This document shows, piece by piece, positions 1 to 12,570 of a DNA stretch of 64,000 nucleotides. Position 1 is the first letter of the stretch. Every line of letters starts with the position of its first letter. The notes below the pieces were generated by a model. It was not told the origin of the DNA and made no database searches. It was given only the letters and a program-made list of their open reading frames with translations. Location of the stretch: positions 41,468,766-41,532,765 of the forward strand of contig OX387184.1 in assembly GCA_947561395.2 (NCBI GenBank). Direction: 5' to 3'. The position numbers were made by a program, and so were the translations under genes. Source of the DNA: Buxus sempervirens (taxonomy: Eukaryota; Streptophyta; Magnoliopsida; Buxales; Buxaceae).

Positions 1-1544
1 ATAAACATTTTACCATTTCTAAAATATGATTCGGATTAAAATATGCATCAATAGAAAATAAACGAATAAACAGAATAATTCCACAATAATATATCAATAA
101 ACACAAAGTAACCAGAATAAATCAACAAACCATAGCAGGACTCATGAAGTAAGACTGTCTTTAACCAGGGTAATCACAATGTCCACTATGCCACCTTCCG
201 GCTTAGGTGCGAAGCCGAGTATACGATCATCGTCTTATTGCGGGAGAACCCACCCAGTACAGTGATGGGTTGGCAAGAACTACCCAAACATGGTCTGAGT
301 ACACGATAAAATGAGTGAATAGCCGCAGCCAGCCGAGTACACGATCAGGCTTCACTGAGTACACAGTGGAACACGCGTGGGTGGACAGGGAATTACAACT
401 AGCAAAGAACAATCCCTTCCACTACCTAGCTCCTACATGGATCCATATAGCGCTATGCCTACTAGGTTCTAAAATCGAAACCAACCATGAAAATATAATT
501 AACACAACTCGTTCTAATCTCAACTAGAACATCCCGAGTACATGGGGCCTCTCAGAGTACACAGTAATAAAGCATCTACCCAATACATGGGCATCTAAAT
601 TTGACTCTCCAAGTACATGGAGAAAAATAAATCAAAACCAAAATTCCAACCGTTTCTATTTCAACTATTATTTTCCTAAAATTATTGTTCATGCAATATG
701 CCAAATTGCATCTCAACTATTACCTTTCTCTTTACTATTATTAAATTGTCATTATCTTATTTTTAAATTAAGTTACAAATCCTAAAATCCATTTTTAAAC
801 ATTTTTTTCCTTAAATTTTGATTTTTCTTTCAAAATATAACTAAAATGTAATTTTTTATTTGGGGTTTGAACTTATTTGTTGAAATAGAAACGGTTGGAA
901 TTTTTGGTTTTGATTTATTTTTCTCCATGTACTTGGAGAGTCAAATTTAGATGCCCATGTATTGGGTAGATGCTTTATTACTGTGTACTCTGAGAGGCCC
1001 CGTGTACTCGGGATGTTCTAGTTGAGATTAGAACGAGTTGTGTTAATTATATTTTCATGGTTGGTTTCGATTTTAGAACCTAGTAGGCATAGCGCTATAT
1101 GGATCCATGTAGGAGCTAGGTAGTGGAAGGGATTGTTCTTTGCTAGTTGTAATTCCCTGTCCACCCACGCGTGTTCCACTGTGTACTCAGTGAAGCCTGA
1201 TCGTGTACTCGGCTGGCTGCGGCTATTCACTCATTTTATCGTGTACTCAGACCATGTTTGGGTAGTTCTTGCCAACCCATCACTGTACTGGGTGGGTTCT
1301 CCCGCAATAAGACGATGATCGTGTACTCGGCTTCGCACCTAAGCCGGAAGGTGGCATAGTGGACATTGTGATTACCCTGGTTAAAGACAGTCTTACTTCA
1401 TGAGTCCTGCTATGGTTTGTTGATTTATTCTGGTTACTTTGTGTTTATTGATATATTATTGTGGAATTATTCTGTTTATTCGTTTATTTTCTATTGATGC
1501 ATATTTTAATCCGAATCATATTTTAGAAATGGTAAAATGTTTAT
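1..1544. repeat. Large inverted repeat (palindrome) with ~217-bp spacer
   Basis: Positions p and 1545-p are complementary from the window edge inward, so base 1 pairs with base 1544. One single-base indel occurs near 648/898. The arms run about 1-663 and 881-1544, and the spacer of about 217 bp (664-880) is AT-rich and not palindromic. The arms are nearly identical; a few differences are visible, for example GAGTATACG against the mirror CGTGTACTC near 219/1325. The arms carry repeated GTGTACTC-like motifs (about 927, 983, 1002, 1181, 1203, 1241, 1321). The left arm probably continues outside the window. I see no coding content. Confidence 0.95.
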
Positions 1545-1830
1545 GAGCATGCATAGGCTACTTACTGGGATATTCGTATCTCAGATCGTTTGTTTTGTTT
1601 TGTTTTCAGATTCTTGTAAGGTCGACACCTGCGGGTATATGCGAGGTTCATGTGAGTTAGCCTTGGTTATTGTATTTATTGTTGAGCTTGGGTTATAGTG
1701 CACTCTGTTTATCCAGTTATTGTTTTATTCATGTCCTTACTTCACTCTGATTTTGCTATCCTGGGTTATATATTAACCTTCAGAGATAAGTTACGGTTTT
1801 CTCTACGTAACTTGGATCCGGGGCATTACA
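881..1830 (+). mobile_element. LTR-like element end, relative of the 3666 and 8038 elements
   Basis: The right arm of the palindrome continues past 1544 into GCATGCATAGGCTACTTACT (from 1548), then a CTCA-ending stretch and a T-rich tract ending TTTTCAG. It stops at a GGATCCGGGGCATTACA end near 1830. The same module occurs near the 3' end of two TSD-flanked elements in this window (4828 and 11031). I infer this is the 3' part of an LTR-like element whose 5' part has been replaced by an inverted copy. No target duplication can be checked because the other end lies outside the window. Confidence 0.6.
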
Positions 1831-1842
1831 AAGATGGGAAGA

Positions 1843-2535
1843 TGAACATAGGTACAACCAAGTCAGCATGGGGTACAACCCTCTTAGCAACGGGTACAAC
1901 CCAAGTCAGCATTAGGGTACAACACAACCGATGAACATGGATATGAGTCAAGTGAGCATGGGGTACAACTCCCTTAGCAACAAGTACAAACGAAGTCAGC
2001 TTGGGGTACAACACAACCGAAGAACATGGGTGCAACCTCCTTAGCAACGGGTACAACCCAAGGATGAATTAGGGTACAACACCACTACTGATGAATATGG
2101 GTACAATCCGAGTCAGCGTGGGGCACAACCCCCTTAGCAACGAGTACAAACCAAGGTAGAATTGGGGTACAACATCATTGATAAACATGGGTACAACCCA
2201 AGTCAGCATGGGATACAACCCCCTTAGCAACGGGTACAAACCAAGGCAGCATTGGGGTACAACACCACCGATAAACATAGGTACAACCAAAGTCAACATG
2301 GGGTACAACCCTCTTAACAACGAGTACAACCCAAGTCAGCATTAGGGTACAACACCACTAACGAACATGGGTACAACCCAAGGCAGCATGGAGTACAACC
2401 CTCTTAGCGACGGATACAATCCAAGTCAGCATTAGGGTACAACACTACTAATGAACATGGGTACAACCCTCTTAGCAACGGGTTCAACGAAAGTCAGCAT
2501 GGGGTACAATACAACAGATGAACATGGGAGCAATC
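1843..2535 (+). repeat. Minisatellite array, ~90-bp unit, about 8 copies
   Basis: Units begin GAACATGGGTACAACC and contain four GGTACAAC-type boxes alternating with AAGTCAGCAT and TTAGCAACGG segments. Unit starts lie near 1845, 1933, 2023, 2094, 2184, 2274, 2363, 2453 and 2520. Two units (2023 and 2453) are shortened to about 70 bp. Divergence between units is moderate. Open frames across the array are a by-product of the repeat and are not treated as genes. Confidence 0.93.
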
Positions 2536-2543
2536 TAATTTGT

Positions 2544-2958
2544 GTTCTACCCCAATGCTGACTTGGGTTGCATCAGTTGCGAAGAGGGTTGTACCCATGC
2601 TGACTTGGGTTGTACTCATATTCATCAGTTGTGTTGTACCCCAAGCTGACTTAGTTTTTACCTGTTGCTAAAGGAGTTGTACCCCATGCTCACTTGGGTC
2701 GTATCCATGTTCATCGGTTGTGTTGTACCCCAATGCCGACCTGGGTTATACCGTTGCTAAGGGAGTTGTACCCCTTGGGTTGTATCCATATTCAACGGTT
2801 GTGTTATACCCCAATGCTGACTTGGGTTGTACTCGTTGCTAAGAGGGTTGTACTCCATGCTGACTTGGATTGTACCCATGTTTATTAGTGGTGTTGTACC
2901 CCGATGTTGTCTTGGGTACCCCATGCTGACTTTGATTGTACCTATGTTCATGTATAAC
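2544..2958 (-). repeat. Same minisatellite in reverse orientation, about 4-5 copies
   Basis: From about 2544 the array continues as the reverse complement of the previous unit (TTGTACCCC, ATGCTGACTTGGG, TTGCTAAG.GGGTTGTACC). The orientation switch falls at about 2536-2544, making the whole 1843-2958 block a large imperfect palindrome. It stops near the TGTATAACACC at 2951. Confidence 0.92.
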
Positions 2959-3660
2959 ACCATATAACCTTATCACAGGTCACTCCAGACCAGAACAGTA
3001 ACTCATGGAACTTCGATAGATGTCTAACCCAAAAACCAAATCCCACTGGTAGTAAAGGCCTTTTACTCACACAAAGATAATTTTACAAATACGGCTCAGC
3101 ACTTTACAATCCAATAAACTCAGGTTAAACAAGTTCACAATTGAAAACAATTGCAAAACATAGATAAAACTTGAATACTAACTCAGGGTATCAAGAACAG
3201 CAATTAGACTACAAACAGTCCTTCGAATATCACTTTTGGAAACTCATAAAACTTACCAATAATAGGCCCAATGATCTCCGAAGGTTTTGAGCAAATTAAA
3301 ATACTTCTAACATCCTAATCTAGTTTTTGGCTAAGAAGTTTAAGCCTTATAGTACCATAAAATTGCCTCAAAATGGCCAGTCGCACATTCCCTGGAAAAA
3401 TGGAGGGTGTGCTGACCTCGAGCCCCTTGGTGCCAGCTCGGCGCCAGCTCGGCGGACCCAAAAATTTGTATGCGCTAAGCTGCCACTAAGGAGAATTAGT
3501 AGACGGCAGTTTGGGGGATGCTCCCCTGTTTTCTCGATGTTGTTTTAACTCACTGTTAACACGATCTAGCCATGACTGTCCTAGTTTCAAACCTCTACAA
3601 CAATTTTTCTATGCTTCTACCACCTTCAATAGACGATTCAATTTAAATCGAAATTAATCT
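2959..3660. other. Non-coding, probably part of a reverse-oriented LTR-like relic
   Basis: No gene is seen. A GC-rich patch near 3410-3460 repeats CAGCTCGGCG. Together with 5364-7194 this may form one older reverse-strand LTR-like element that was split by the 3666-5358 insertion. Its possible ends are TGTATAACACC at 2951 and GGGGTTTCACA at 7194, but I found no matching target duplication. Confidence 0.35.
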
Positions 3661-3665
3661 AATAC

Positions 3666-5358
3666 TGTAAGATCCCAACTCTCTGATCAATGTTTAAATT
3701 ATAATTGTAATATTATAACTAATACAAGGTTTGTGTTATGAAGGTAATCCTTCAGAGGCATAGATTGGAATTATGAAGCAGAGTCCTCAAATTAAGAAGG
3801 GACCTTAAGCTTGGAGAGAAAGAACAAAGCTGGAAATTTGAAGAAAACGGTATTTTGATTTCATATTTGGGTTGCCAAAGCTAAGAAGAAGGTGATTATA
3901 GCTTCAAGGTAAACAACACCCTTCTAAGAAAACCTTGCTTTAGTTTTCTTGAATTCAAAATGAATTTTCGGATTTCTGTTGCTAATATGAGATTAGTATT
4001 ATTATATGTTGCTGTTAAATGAGTTTGCAATTTATTTTAGATGCATATGACTATAGTATGTTTGCAAATTGAGATAAATGTGATGCTCTGTTTGCATAAG
4101 AAAGTATTGCCTGAATTTATACATGAAATGTATGGAAGCATGAGGGCATAGGCCCATGATCTAAAAATGAAATGTAAACCATGGGGCAATGGCCTGAATA
4201 ATTGTGAATTAGTAGCCCTACGGGCTGTGTTTGAGAAACATAGTTCTATTGACATGGAAATGATTGTGTGAGATACCAAATAAAATGAAAGGCATAAAAT
4301 TTTAACTTAAGATGCGGATCCGTATAACTTAAGTAGGTGTGTTTAATTATAAATGTCGTGACCTTGGATACTATTGTTTCATCATGTGTGGATTCTATTG
4401 ATGCCGGCTGGAGGCCGATGGTTGTACTGAATTCCAGCACCAAGGGGAATCGGTGGCTAATGCCCAAGCTTCATCTGGATGCCCTACGCTAAGGGGAATC
4501 GGCGTTAGGATGCCCAATACCAAGGGGAATCGGGTTGGATTACTAACCTATATGGGAAACCTATAGAGTTAGATGTGGTCATGACGTTTACAATTAAACC
4601 ACCTAATTAACTCTATAAATGGAATAAGATCAACATGGTTGTTGTTGCAAAGAGTTAGTATGTTTTAATGCTTGTTTCCATTGATTAATGAATGCCCTTA
4701 TATGCTTGTGCAAAATGTTATGAATGATATGTAAAGATGTATATTGGCATTATTGCATCGGTTTTCGATCTATTGCTATGCATCACGGATTTGAAAAGAT
4801 ATGGCATGAACTATGATTTTCAAAAGCATGCATAGTGTTGCTTACTGGGACCCTTCGTCTCATCAAACGTGGTTTATCGGTTTTGTTTTAGATCCATCGA
4901 CGTCTGAAGCTAAAGCTGATAAGGGGAAGGAGAAAGCTTTGGGATACCGAGAGGAGGATTTCTTCAGGCTTGATAGGTTTTCCTAGATAATGTATATCTT
5001 ATTTTGGATTTATGTAGATAGAGAGAGAGAAAGAGAGAGATGTGAGATGCTTAGATGACCCACTTTTGTAAAACTATGTATATAACTTTTAATGGGTTCC
5101 TTTGATACCTTTCCTCCATGGCTTATACTTTAAATGCTTCTTTTATAGTTAGTTTTACTGTACACATATAGTATATGTTGCACCCACGTTTATCAAGTAT
5201 TTTTCACACTTGGATATCGTCCATTTTCTAGGCGTTATATACGCCTTTTGTCGAAAAAAAAAGGAAAAATTTTACCATCATGTTTATTAGGACCTGGTTA
5301 ACATCCCTTAGTTGATCATTGTCCAAAGGGACAAGATGTGGCTTATTGGGGTGTTACA
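3666..5358 (+). mobile_element. Solo-LTR-like element, 1693 bp, TSD AATAC
   Basis: It starts TGTAAGATCCC and ends GGGGTGTTACA. It is flanked by the perfect 5-bp duplication AATAC (3661-3665 and 5359-5363), as expected for LTR integration. No gag or pol coding is present, so it is a solo LTR or a small non-autonomous element. It carries three AAGGGGAATCGG repeats (about 4440-4530), the GCATGCATAGTGTTGCTTAC module at 4828 and a T-rich/AG tract after it. The shared termini and module tie it to the 881-1830 and 8038-11756 elements. Confidence 0.88.
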
Positions 5359-5363
5359 AATAC

Positions 5364-7334
<1,971 letters not shown>

Positions 7335-7859
7335 GGGCTTTTTGCGTCTATATCCTTACATTATGCTATATTTGCATATCTATCCTCTTATTTTTAATGT
7401 TTGTATTTATACCCCTCCATTTTATATATTTGTTGCAGTTTTACCCTTGGAGTTAAAGTCCATTAACTATTGTTGTTTATTCTTTTTAAATGACTAAAAT
7501 AACATTTTATAAAATAAAAATATTTTGCATTTATCCTCATATATTCACTTATATTTTCATTTATGTCCTTGTATTATTATATTTATTGCACATATCCCTT
7601 AGAGCATCGATGTTAATTTGCTCAATTAATAATTATTCATTAAATTGTAGCCTAGCCACATAGTCATTTAGCTATCTAATATTTTTTTATCTTATATAGA
7701 GGTTACTTCAGTCATTTAATAAAAATAAACAACAAAATTTAACTTCAATGGTACAAATGCAACAATTGTACAAAATGGAAGGGTAAAAATACAAATACTA
7801 TAAAAAGAGGATATAAATGCAAATATATCATAATGTAGGGAAAAGAGTGCAGAAAGCAC
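7335..7859. mobile_element. Foldback MITE, Mutator-like, 525 bp
   Basis: The two ends are long inverted repeats of about 190-200 bp (about 7335-7530 against 7680-7859), including TACATTATG.TATATTTGCAT on the left and its complement on the right. The outer 9-mers are TAAATAATT (7326-7334) and TAAATAGTA (7860-7868), matching at seven positions. This fits a decayed 9-bp target duplication of the Mutator type. There is no transposase inside. The superfamily assignment rests on TIR length and the imperfect TSD. Confidence 0.72.
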
Positions 7860-8663
7860 TAAATAGTATATTTATAGCCTAAATTATCTTTAACTAATAT
7901 CGTTGATCTTAGCTTTAAACTAACTGAATTTGACCTATTTTATAAGTTGATTCGACTGATCATGACAATTTCATGGGTTGGATGTCCATTTATTCTCCAA
8001 CTTCTTTCTTGTTTTTATTTCATTATTATGTCCCCACTGTAAAATCCGGAATTTAAATTATTAATTAAATTTGGATTTTTATAATTATAATTAAATATGT
8101 GGCGTATTTTTGCAAAAATTAAAAATAGCAAGGTGATTTGGAGATTTTAAATTAACTAAAAAGGTGGAAGGGATGTGCTATTAAGGTAAGTAATAAAAGT
8201 ATATTCTAATTATTGAGAGACAATATATATATCATGATTTATTTTAAGTTGACTAGGTGTGTGAATGTAGGTTATTGGTGTGGAAGAGCACATAGCCGAT
8301 CATGAAGAGAGCAGTTGTGATGGGCGGCAAGGACTCCAGATTATAAATAGAGGTTCAAATTTGTTTTGAGGTTTGGTCTAATGGAATCTAGAATGCTCTG
8401 GAGAAATTGAGAAAACTCCAGAGAGGCGTTCAGATCTGTGAGGAAGAGAATAGAGGGAGTTAACCGTGACTGAACCAGGAGGTCTTTCTTTCAGCTTATA
8501 CCTAAAGTCTGGAGTGATCAGATCGGTAGAACAGGAAAGAGATGAATTAGAATTTCAAAATTCTTCATCTAATTTCGTTGGAAGCTGAATTTAGATCAGA
8601 TCTGAGTTGTTGTGTTGGAATCATGATTAAAATATGGCTAATTGCAGTGGCTGAGTGGGAATT

Positions 8664-9560
8664 TTTGGACGACTTGATCATATATGGGTTGCTGAAGTTT
8701 TGAGATCCAAATCGGCTAGATCAGTGTTGTTTGGAGTGCAAAATTTGAATTAACAAGTAAATTGAGCTATAGGTTCGAATTTAGGTTGACTCATTGTAGT
8801 TCATAAGAATTGATCAAAAGTTATCAGATATGGAAAGCTGTAGATGAGGTATAACAATGTTAAAAATTATGTTTACAGTGGACGAAGGAAAATTTGGTTG
8901 AAATAGTTCAGATTTAGAAGAACATTTGAAGTAAGTAGCACCCTTACGAATTGATTTATGCATGAAATTTTGATTGAATGTATGGAGAATGCCACAAATG
9001 ATTATGATCAAGCTAAATGTTGATATTTAGAGATATTCAATGAAAATAATGGAACCGAATTATAGTTTTGTCAATTTATTATTTGATTTGGTAGGGAATC
9101 TTTGGACGACTTGATCATATATGGGTTGCTGAAGTTTTGAGATCCAAATCGGCTAGATCAGTGTTGTTTTGGAGTGCAAAAATTGAATTAAAAGGTAAAT
9201 TGAGCTATAGGTTCGAACTTAGGTTGAAGCATTGTAGTTCATAAGAATTGATCAAAAGGTATCAGATCTGGAAAGCTGTGGATGAGGTATAACAATGTTA
9301 AAATTATGTTTATAGTCGACAAAGGAAAATTTGGTTGAAATAGTTCAGATCTGGAAGAACAGAAGTCGAGGATCTGAATTGGAGCTCATTGGAAGTAAGT
9401 AGCACCCTTACGAATTGATTTATGCATGAAATTTTGATTGAAGGCATGGATAATGCCACAAATGATTATGATCAAGCTAAATGTTGATATTTAGAGATAT
9501 TAAATGAAAATAATGGATCCGAATTATAGTTCTGTCAATTTATTATTTGAATTAGTAGGA
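8664..9560 (+). repeat. Tandem duplication inside the 8038 element
   Basis: Copy 1 is about 8664-9100 and copy 2 about 9101-9560. Both begin TTTGGACGACTTGATCATAT and run to the AATT(A/G)GTAGG boundary. Copy 2 has a short extra segment near 9360-9392 and several substitutions, so the duplication is not recent. Confidence 0.92.
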
Positions 9561-11268
9561 AAGCTTTAGTTAATGATTTAGAAGGTGTTTACAAAGTTTT
9601 AGATGGATCAAATCATGTTTTGGTAGGTTAGATTTTGAAATTTCAGAAAAACTTCAAAACTGTTCACGAATTGTTGATTTGGCCAAGCGCCTGGGATCAC
9701 GCTCGAGCGCCCCACCTATGTTTTTTTTTTTAAATCTCAGAACCCAAAAGTGGACAATTCCAAATAAGCCGAGCACCCAACAGGACGCTCGAGTGCACTT
9801 CTAAGATTTCATTTCTTCTAACACCTCACCAAACGCTCGAACGCCATGTTGAACCCAACACAGATTTCTCTATTTTCATCATTTTAAATACCTTTTAATT
9901 ATAAAATGATTTTTAATTAAATCCAATCTATGTACAAATAAGATTTAGGTATTTTAAAGGTGTTTGCATTGGAATTATTTTAAAATTTAAATTAACAAAG
10001 AGTTTGAGCACATTCTACTAAACTAAGTATTTAAGATATTTTTGGTTCCAAATTATTATAGAATGAATTTATTTTGATTCCACCACTTGTAATACTTCCT
10101 TGAAATCCTTTCTAAGGAATTTTCAAAGGCAAATTGTAAAGTTGAGACCTTACCATATATGTGGCCACCTATTCCATCAAATTAGCTTATTTTGGGGTTA
10201 AAAAGGGTTTTATGGTTCCACAATAATTTGTAAGGATTCTAAGGATTTCTACTCACATTACCATTACTTATTCATGTTTATGTAAATAAACCTTTGAGGA
10301 AATAATGTTGGTCAGATTTGAGAAAATGGTGATTTGAGCTCTATTTTGTATTACTTTAGTTTAATTTGGCTTTGATTTAAAAACTTGCATTAGATTTGGT
10401 AAATTGTGAATTATTCTTATAGATTTGGATTATTTGTTTTATCTCATTATGGAGTTGATATAAATACTATTTTGGTTATTGAAATTCCCCTTAAGGGCAT
10501 TTATTTGAGATCCTCAATAATGGATTGGATTTGGTCATGATTGACCCATGATTATTTGTTGAGTACAATTGATTTACATGTTTGTTTTGTTTTAAGCTAT
10601 TTTGGGTTAGCTTGTTATGGATCCATAGTATACCTAGTAAATGAAGTTTGTCTATATTTGTTTTGATTAAGTTTAGTCTCCTTAATTCATTTCCTCCATG
10701 ATGGAGAAGCCTTCCATAAGAGAATGTGCTGCAGCAACTCTATTTCCACCATGAGGGTGATGACATTGGTACCGGATATGTTGCAATTGTTCTTAAATTG
10801 GATTGTTTGAAGCTAGGTCTTAATCTTTCAAAGTAGTCAAATTTCATGAGTCCTACTATGACAAATTGATTTGATATCTATATTACTGATTTGATTTACA
10901 TGCTTGATTATTTGAAATTCTTCTTATATGATTTGGTTTATAGACAGATTACTCGGATTAACTGTGTTATCGTCACTGTTATATATTTTATAACTGATTC
11001 ATGTTTTAGAACTGTATAAACTGTATTTGAGCATGCATGTGCTATTTGCTGGAATATTCATATCTCATTTGGTTTTTTTTTTTTTTTCAGCTCTTGGAGA
11101 AGACGACACTCAGAGAATAGATATTGCTGGTGATTACCCAAATTATAGAGCGGAGGATTACTACGTGAAGTAGTATTAGTGTCATTGATTGTATAAACTT
11201 GTTTTGGATTGTATTTTGATATTGTGAGTAATCATTTGATACATTGATATTGATTCTTGAGGATGGTA

Positions 11269-11591
11269 TGTGACATCCTGGCTTTCTAAGTGGGCGAGTG
11301 AATGGGTAATCTCACTGAGTGAGCTACCAAGCGAGGATGTGCATATAGTTGGGATCCCGCAACGCTCGGGGATGCTATAAGTAGTCTTAAGACTCTCTAC
11401 TAAGCAAGAGGCCTTTTAAGGTATAACATGGGACTAAATCCCCTTTGAACCCTGATGTTAAGTATGCTCGGGTGAGAGCAATGCTAGGATGGGTGACCAC
11501 TAGGAAGTTTTCTCATGTTATCCCTTGAGAACAAATCCATGAGGGCCTAGAGCGGACAATATCTTGCTGGGTATGGGTCTGGGGCGTTACA
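11269..11591 (+). mobile_element. Cassandra-type solo LTR, 323 bp, TSD TGGTA
   Basis: It starts TGTGACATCCTGGCT and ends CTGGGGCGTTACA. It is flanked by TGGTA on both sides (11264-11268 and 11592-11596). A 5S rRNA-like segment lies in its second half, the hallmark of Cassandra TRIM elements of vascular plants (known from the family). It is nested inside the 8038-11756 element. Confidence 0.9.
11420..11525 (+). other. 5S rRNA-derived segment of the Cassandra LTR
   Basis: The stretch contains the 5S internal promoter landmarks: GTTAAGTATGCTCGGGTGAG (compare GTTAAGCGTGCTTGGGCGAG), CTAGGATGGGTGACC and a TGTTATCCCT end. The 5' third is diverged, so this is not a functional 5S gene. In this element class the segment is thought to support RNA polymerase III transcription. 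Confidence 0.88.
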
Positions 11592-11761
11592 TGGTATTTA
11601 GGATTTAATTGACTCTGATATTGATGGTTTTATAATTTGATCATGTTCTATTCATGTTTTTTTTTTTCCTTTACTCTGGTATAAATCCTGTGATTTAATT
11701 AACTCCTTGGAAATGAGTTACAAATTTATTATGTAACCCGGATCCGGGGTATTACACCCAC

Positions 11762-12188
11762 GTGATGGATTTTCATTTTTTCCAATGTGTAGACTTCTTA
11801 TCCAATATTTACTTAACTGTAGTTTGATTAAATAAAAAGAGAACAAATGAGAAAAAACAAATATCAAATATATTCATCAATGAAGAGAAGATCATATTTT
11901 GCTTAGAGTTTTATATCATAATAATATAAAGGATAGTTCTTATTTTGTTAAAAGTTTTTTTCACAATAAAATACCAAGAAAATAAGAATTCTAATAAATA
12001 GAAATCTATATAAATCACTAAAAATTTTTTACATACCTTAAATATCTACATATATCCTTTAATTTTATGAATAAAAGCACAAAATAAACAAACAAAAAGG
12101 AATACGAAAAAGTTTTAAGAATTTGGAAATGCACATAATTTGGACTTGTAGACTTCTTTTCCAATAGAATCAACATGTTCAAAAGATG
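11762..12188. other. AT-rich non-coding stretch
   Basis: I see nothing recognisable here. Confidence 0.5.
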
Positions 12189-12570
12189 AGTATTACCGAG
12201 GTGAGGATGCTAAGATAGAGTAATGGGAAATCTAAGAATGATAAAATGGGACATAAAAACATTTGAAAGTGTTTAGGGATAGCATGCATTAATGATAAAA
12301 TGGAGGAGAGTAGAACTTAAGATGATTTGACTATGTAAAACGGAGACCTAGAGATTCACCTGTAAGAACTTTTGAGAGATGCATATTGAAAGGCCTACGC
12401 AAGTAAGAGAAAGATCTAAATAGATATGGATAGTGTGTAAAACAAGAGTTACAAAAATATAGATTAATTGAATATATGATTTTTTATAGAGCAAAATGGA
12501 GAGACAAGATTTGTGTTGCTGGCCCCACCCCACTTTGGTGGAAAGTGACTTGTGATAATGATGATGAGAC
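12189..12570 (+). pseudogene. RTE-type LINE reverse transcriptase C-terminus, decayed
   Basis: With stops and frameshifts, the plus strand reads pieces such as ITEVRMLR, NDKME and (12340 onward) RRPRDSPVRTF. It then reads SKMERQDLCCW followed by a stop region. These correspond to the conserved C-terminus of plant RTE-clade LINEs (DKMRE..LRWFGHV.RRP..APVR, ending in W..R...AD). The 3' end is a GATAATGATGATGAG-like trinucleotide tail, as is usual for RTE elements rather than poly(A). It is non-functional. Confidence 0.6.

Larger units (their letters stand above)
8038..11756 (+). mobile_element. LTR-like element, 3719 bp, TSD CCCAC
   Basis: It starts TGTAAAATCCGGAATTTAAA and ends GGATCCGGGGTATTACA. 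It is flanked by the perfect 5-bp duplication CCCAC (8033-8037 and 11757-11761). No retroviral-type protein is encoded. It contains a 437-bp internal tandem duplication and a nested Cassandra LTR; without these it would be close to 3 kb. The GCATGCATGTGCTATTTGCT module (11033) followed by a T-run and CAG matches the other two relatives in the window. Its interpretation is a solo LTR or a large non-autonomous element. Confidence 0.87.

Noticed and set aside
1698-2963. Several 60-90-residue frames across the minisatellite
   Set aside because: They follow the 90-bp repeat in every frame and show no protein signature.
11420-11525. Genuine 5S rRNA gene
   Set aside because: Its 5' third is diverged and it sits inside a TSD-flanked 323-bp LTR of Cassandra type.
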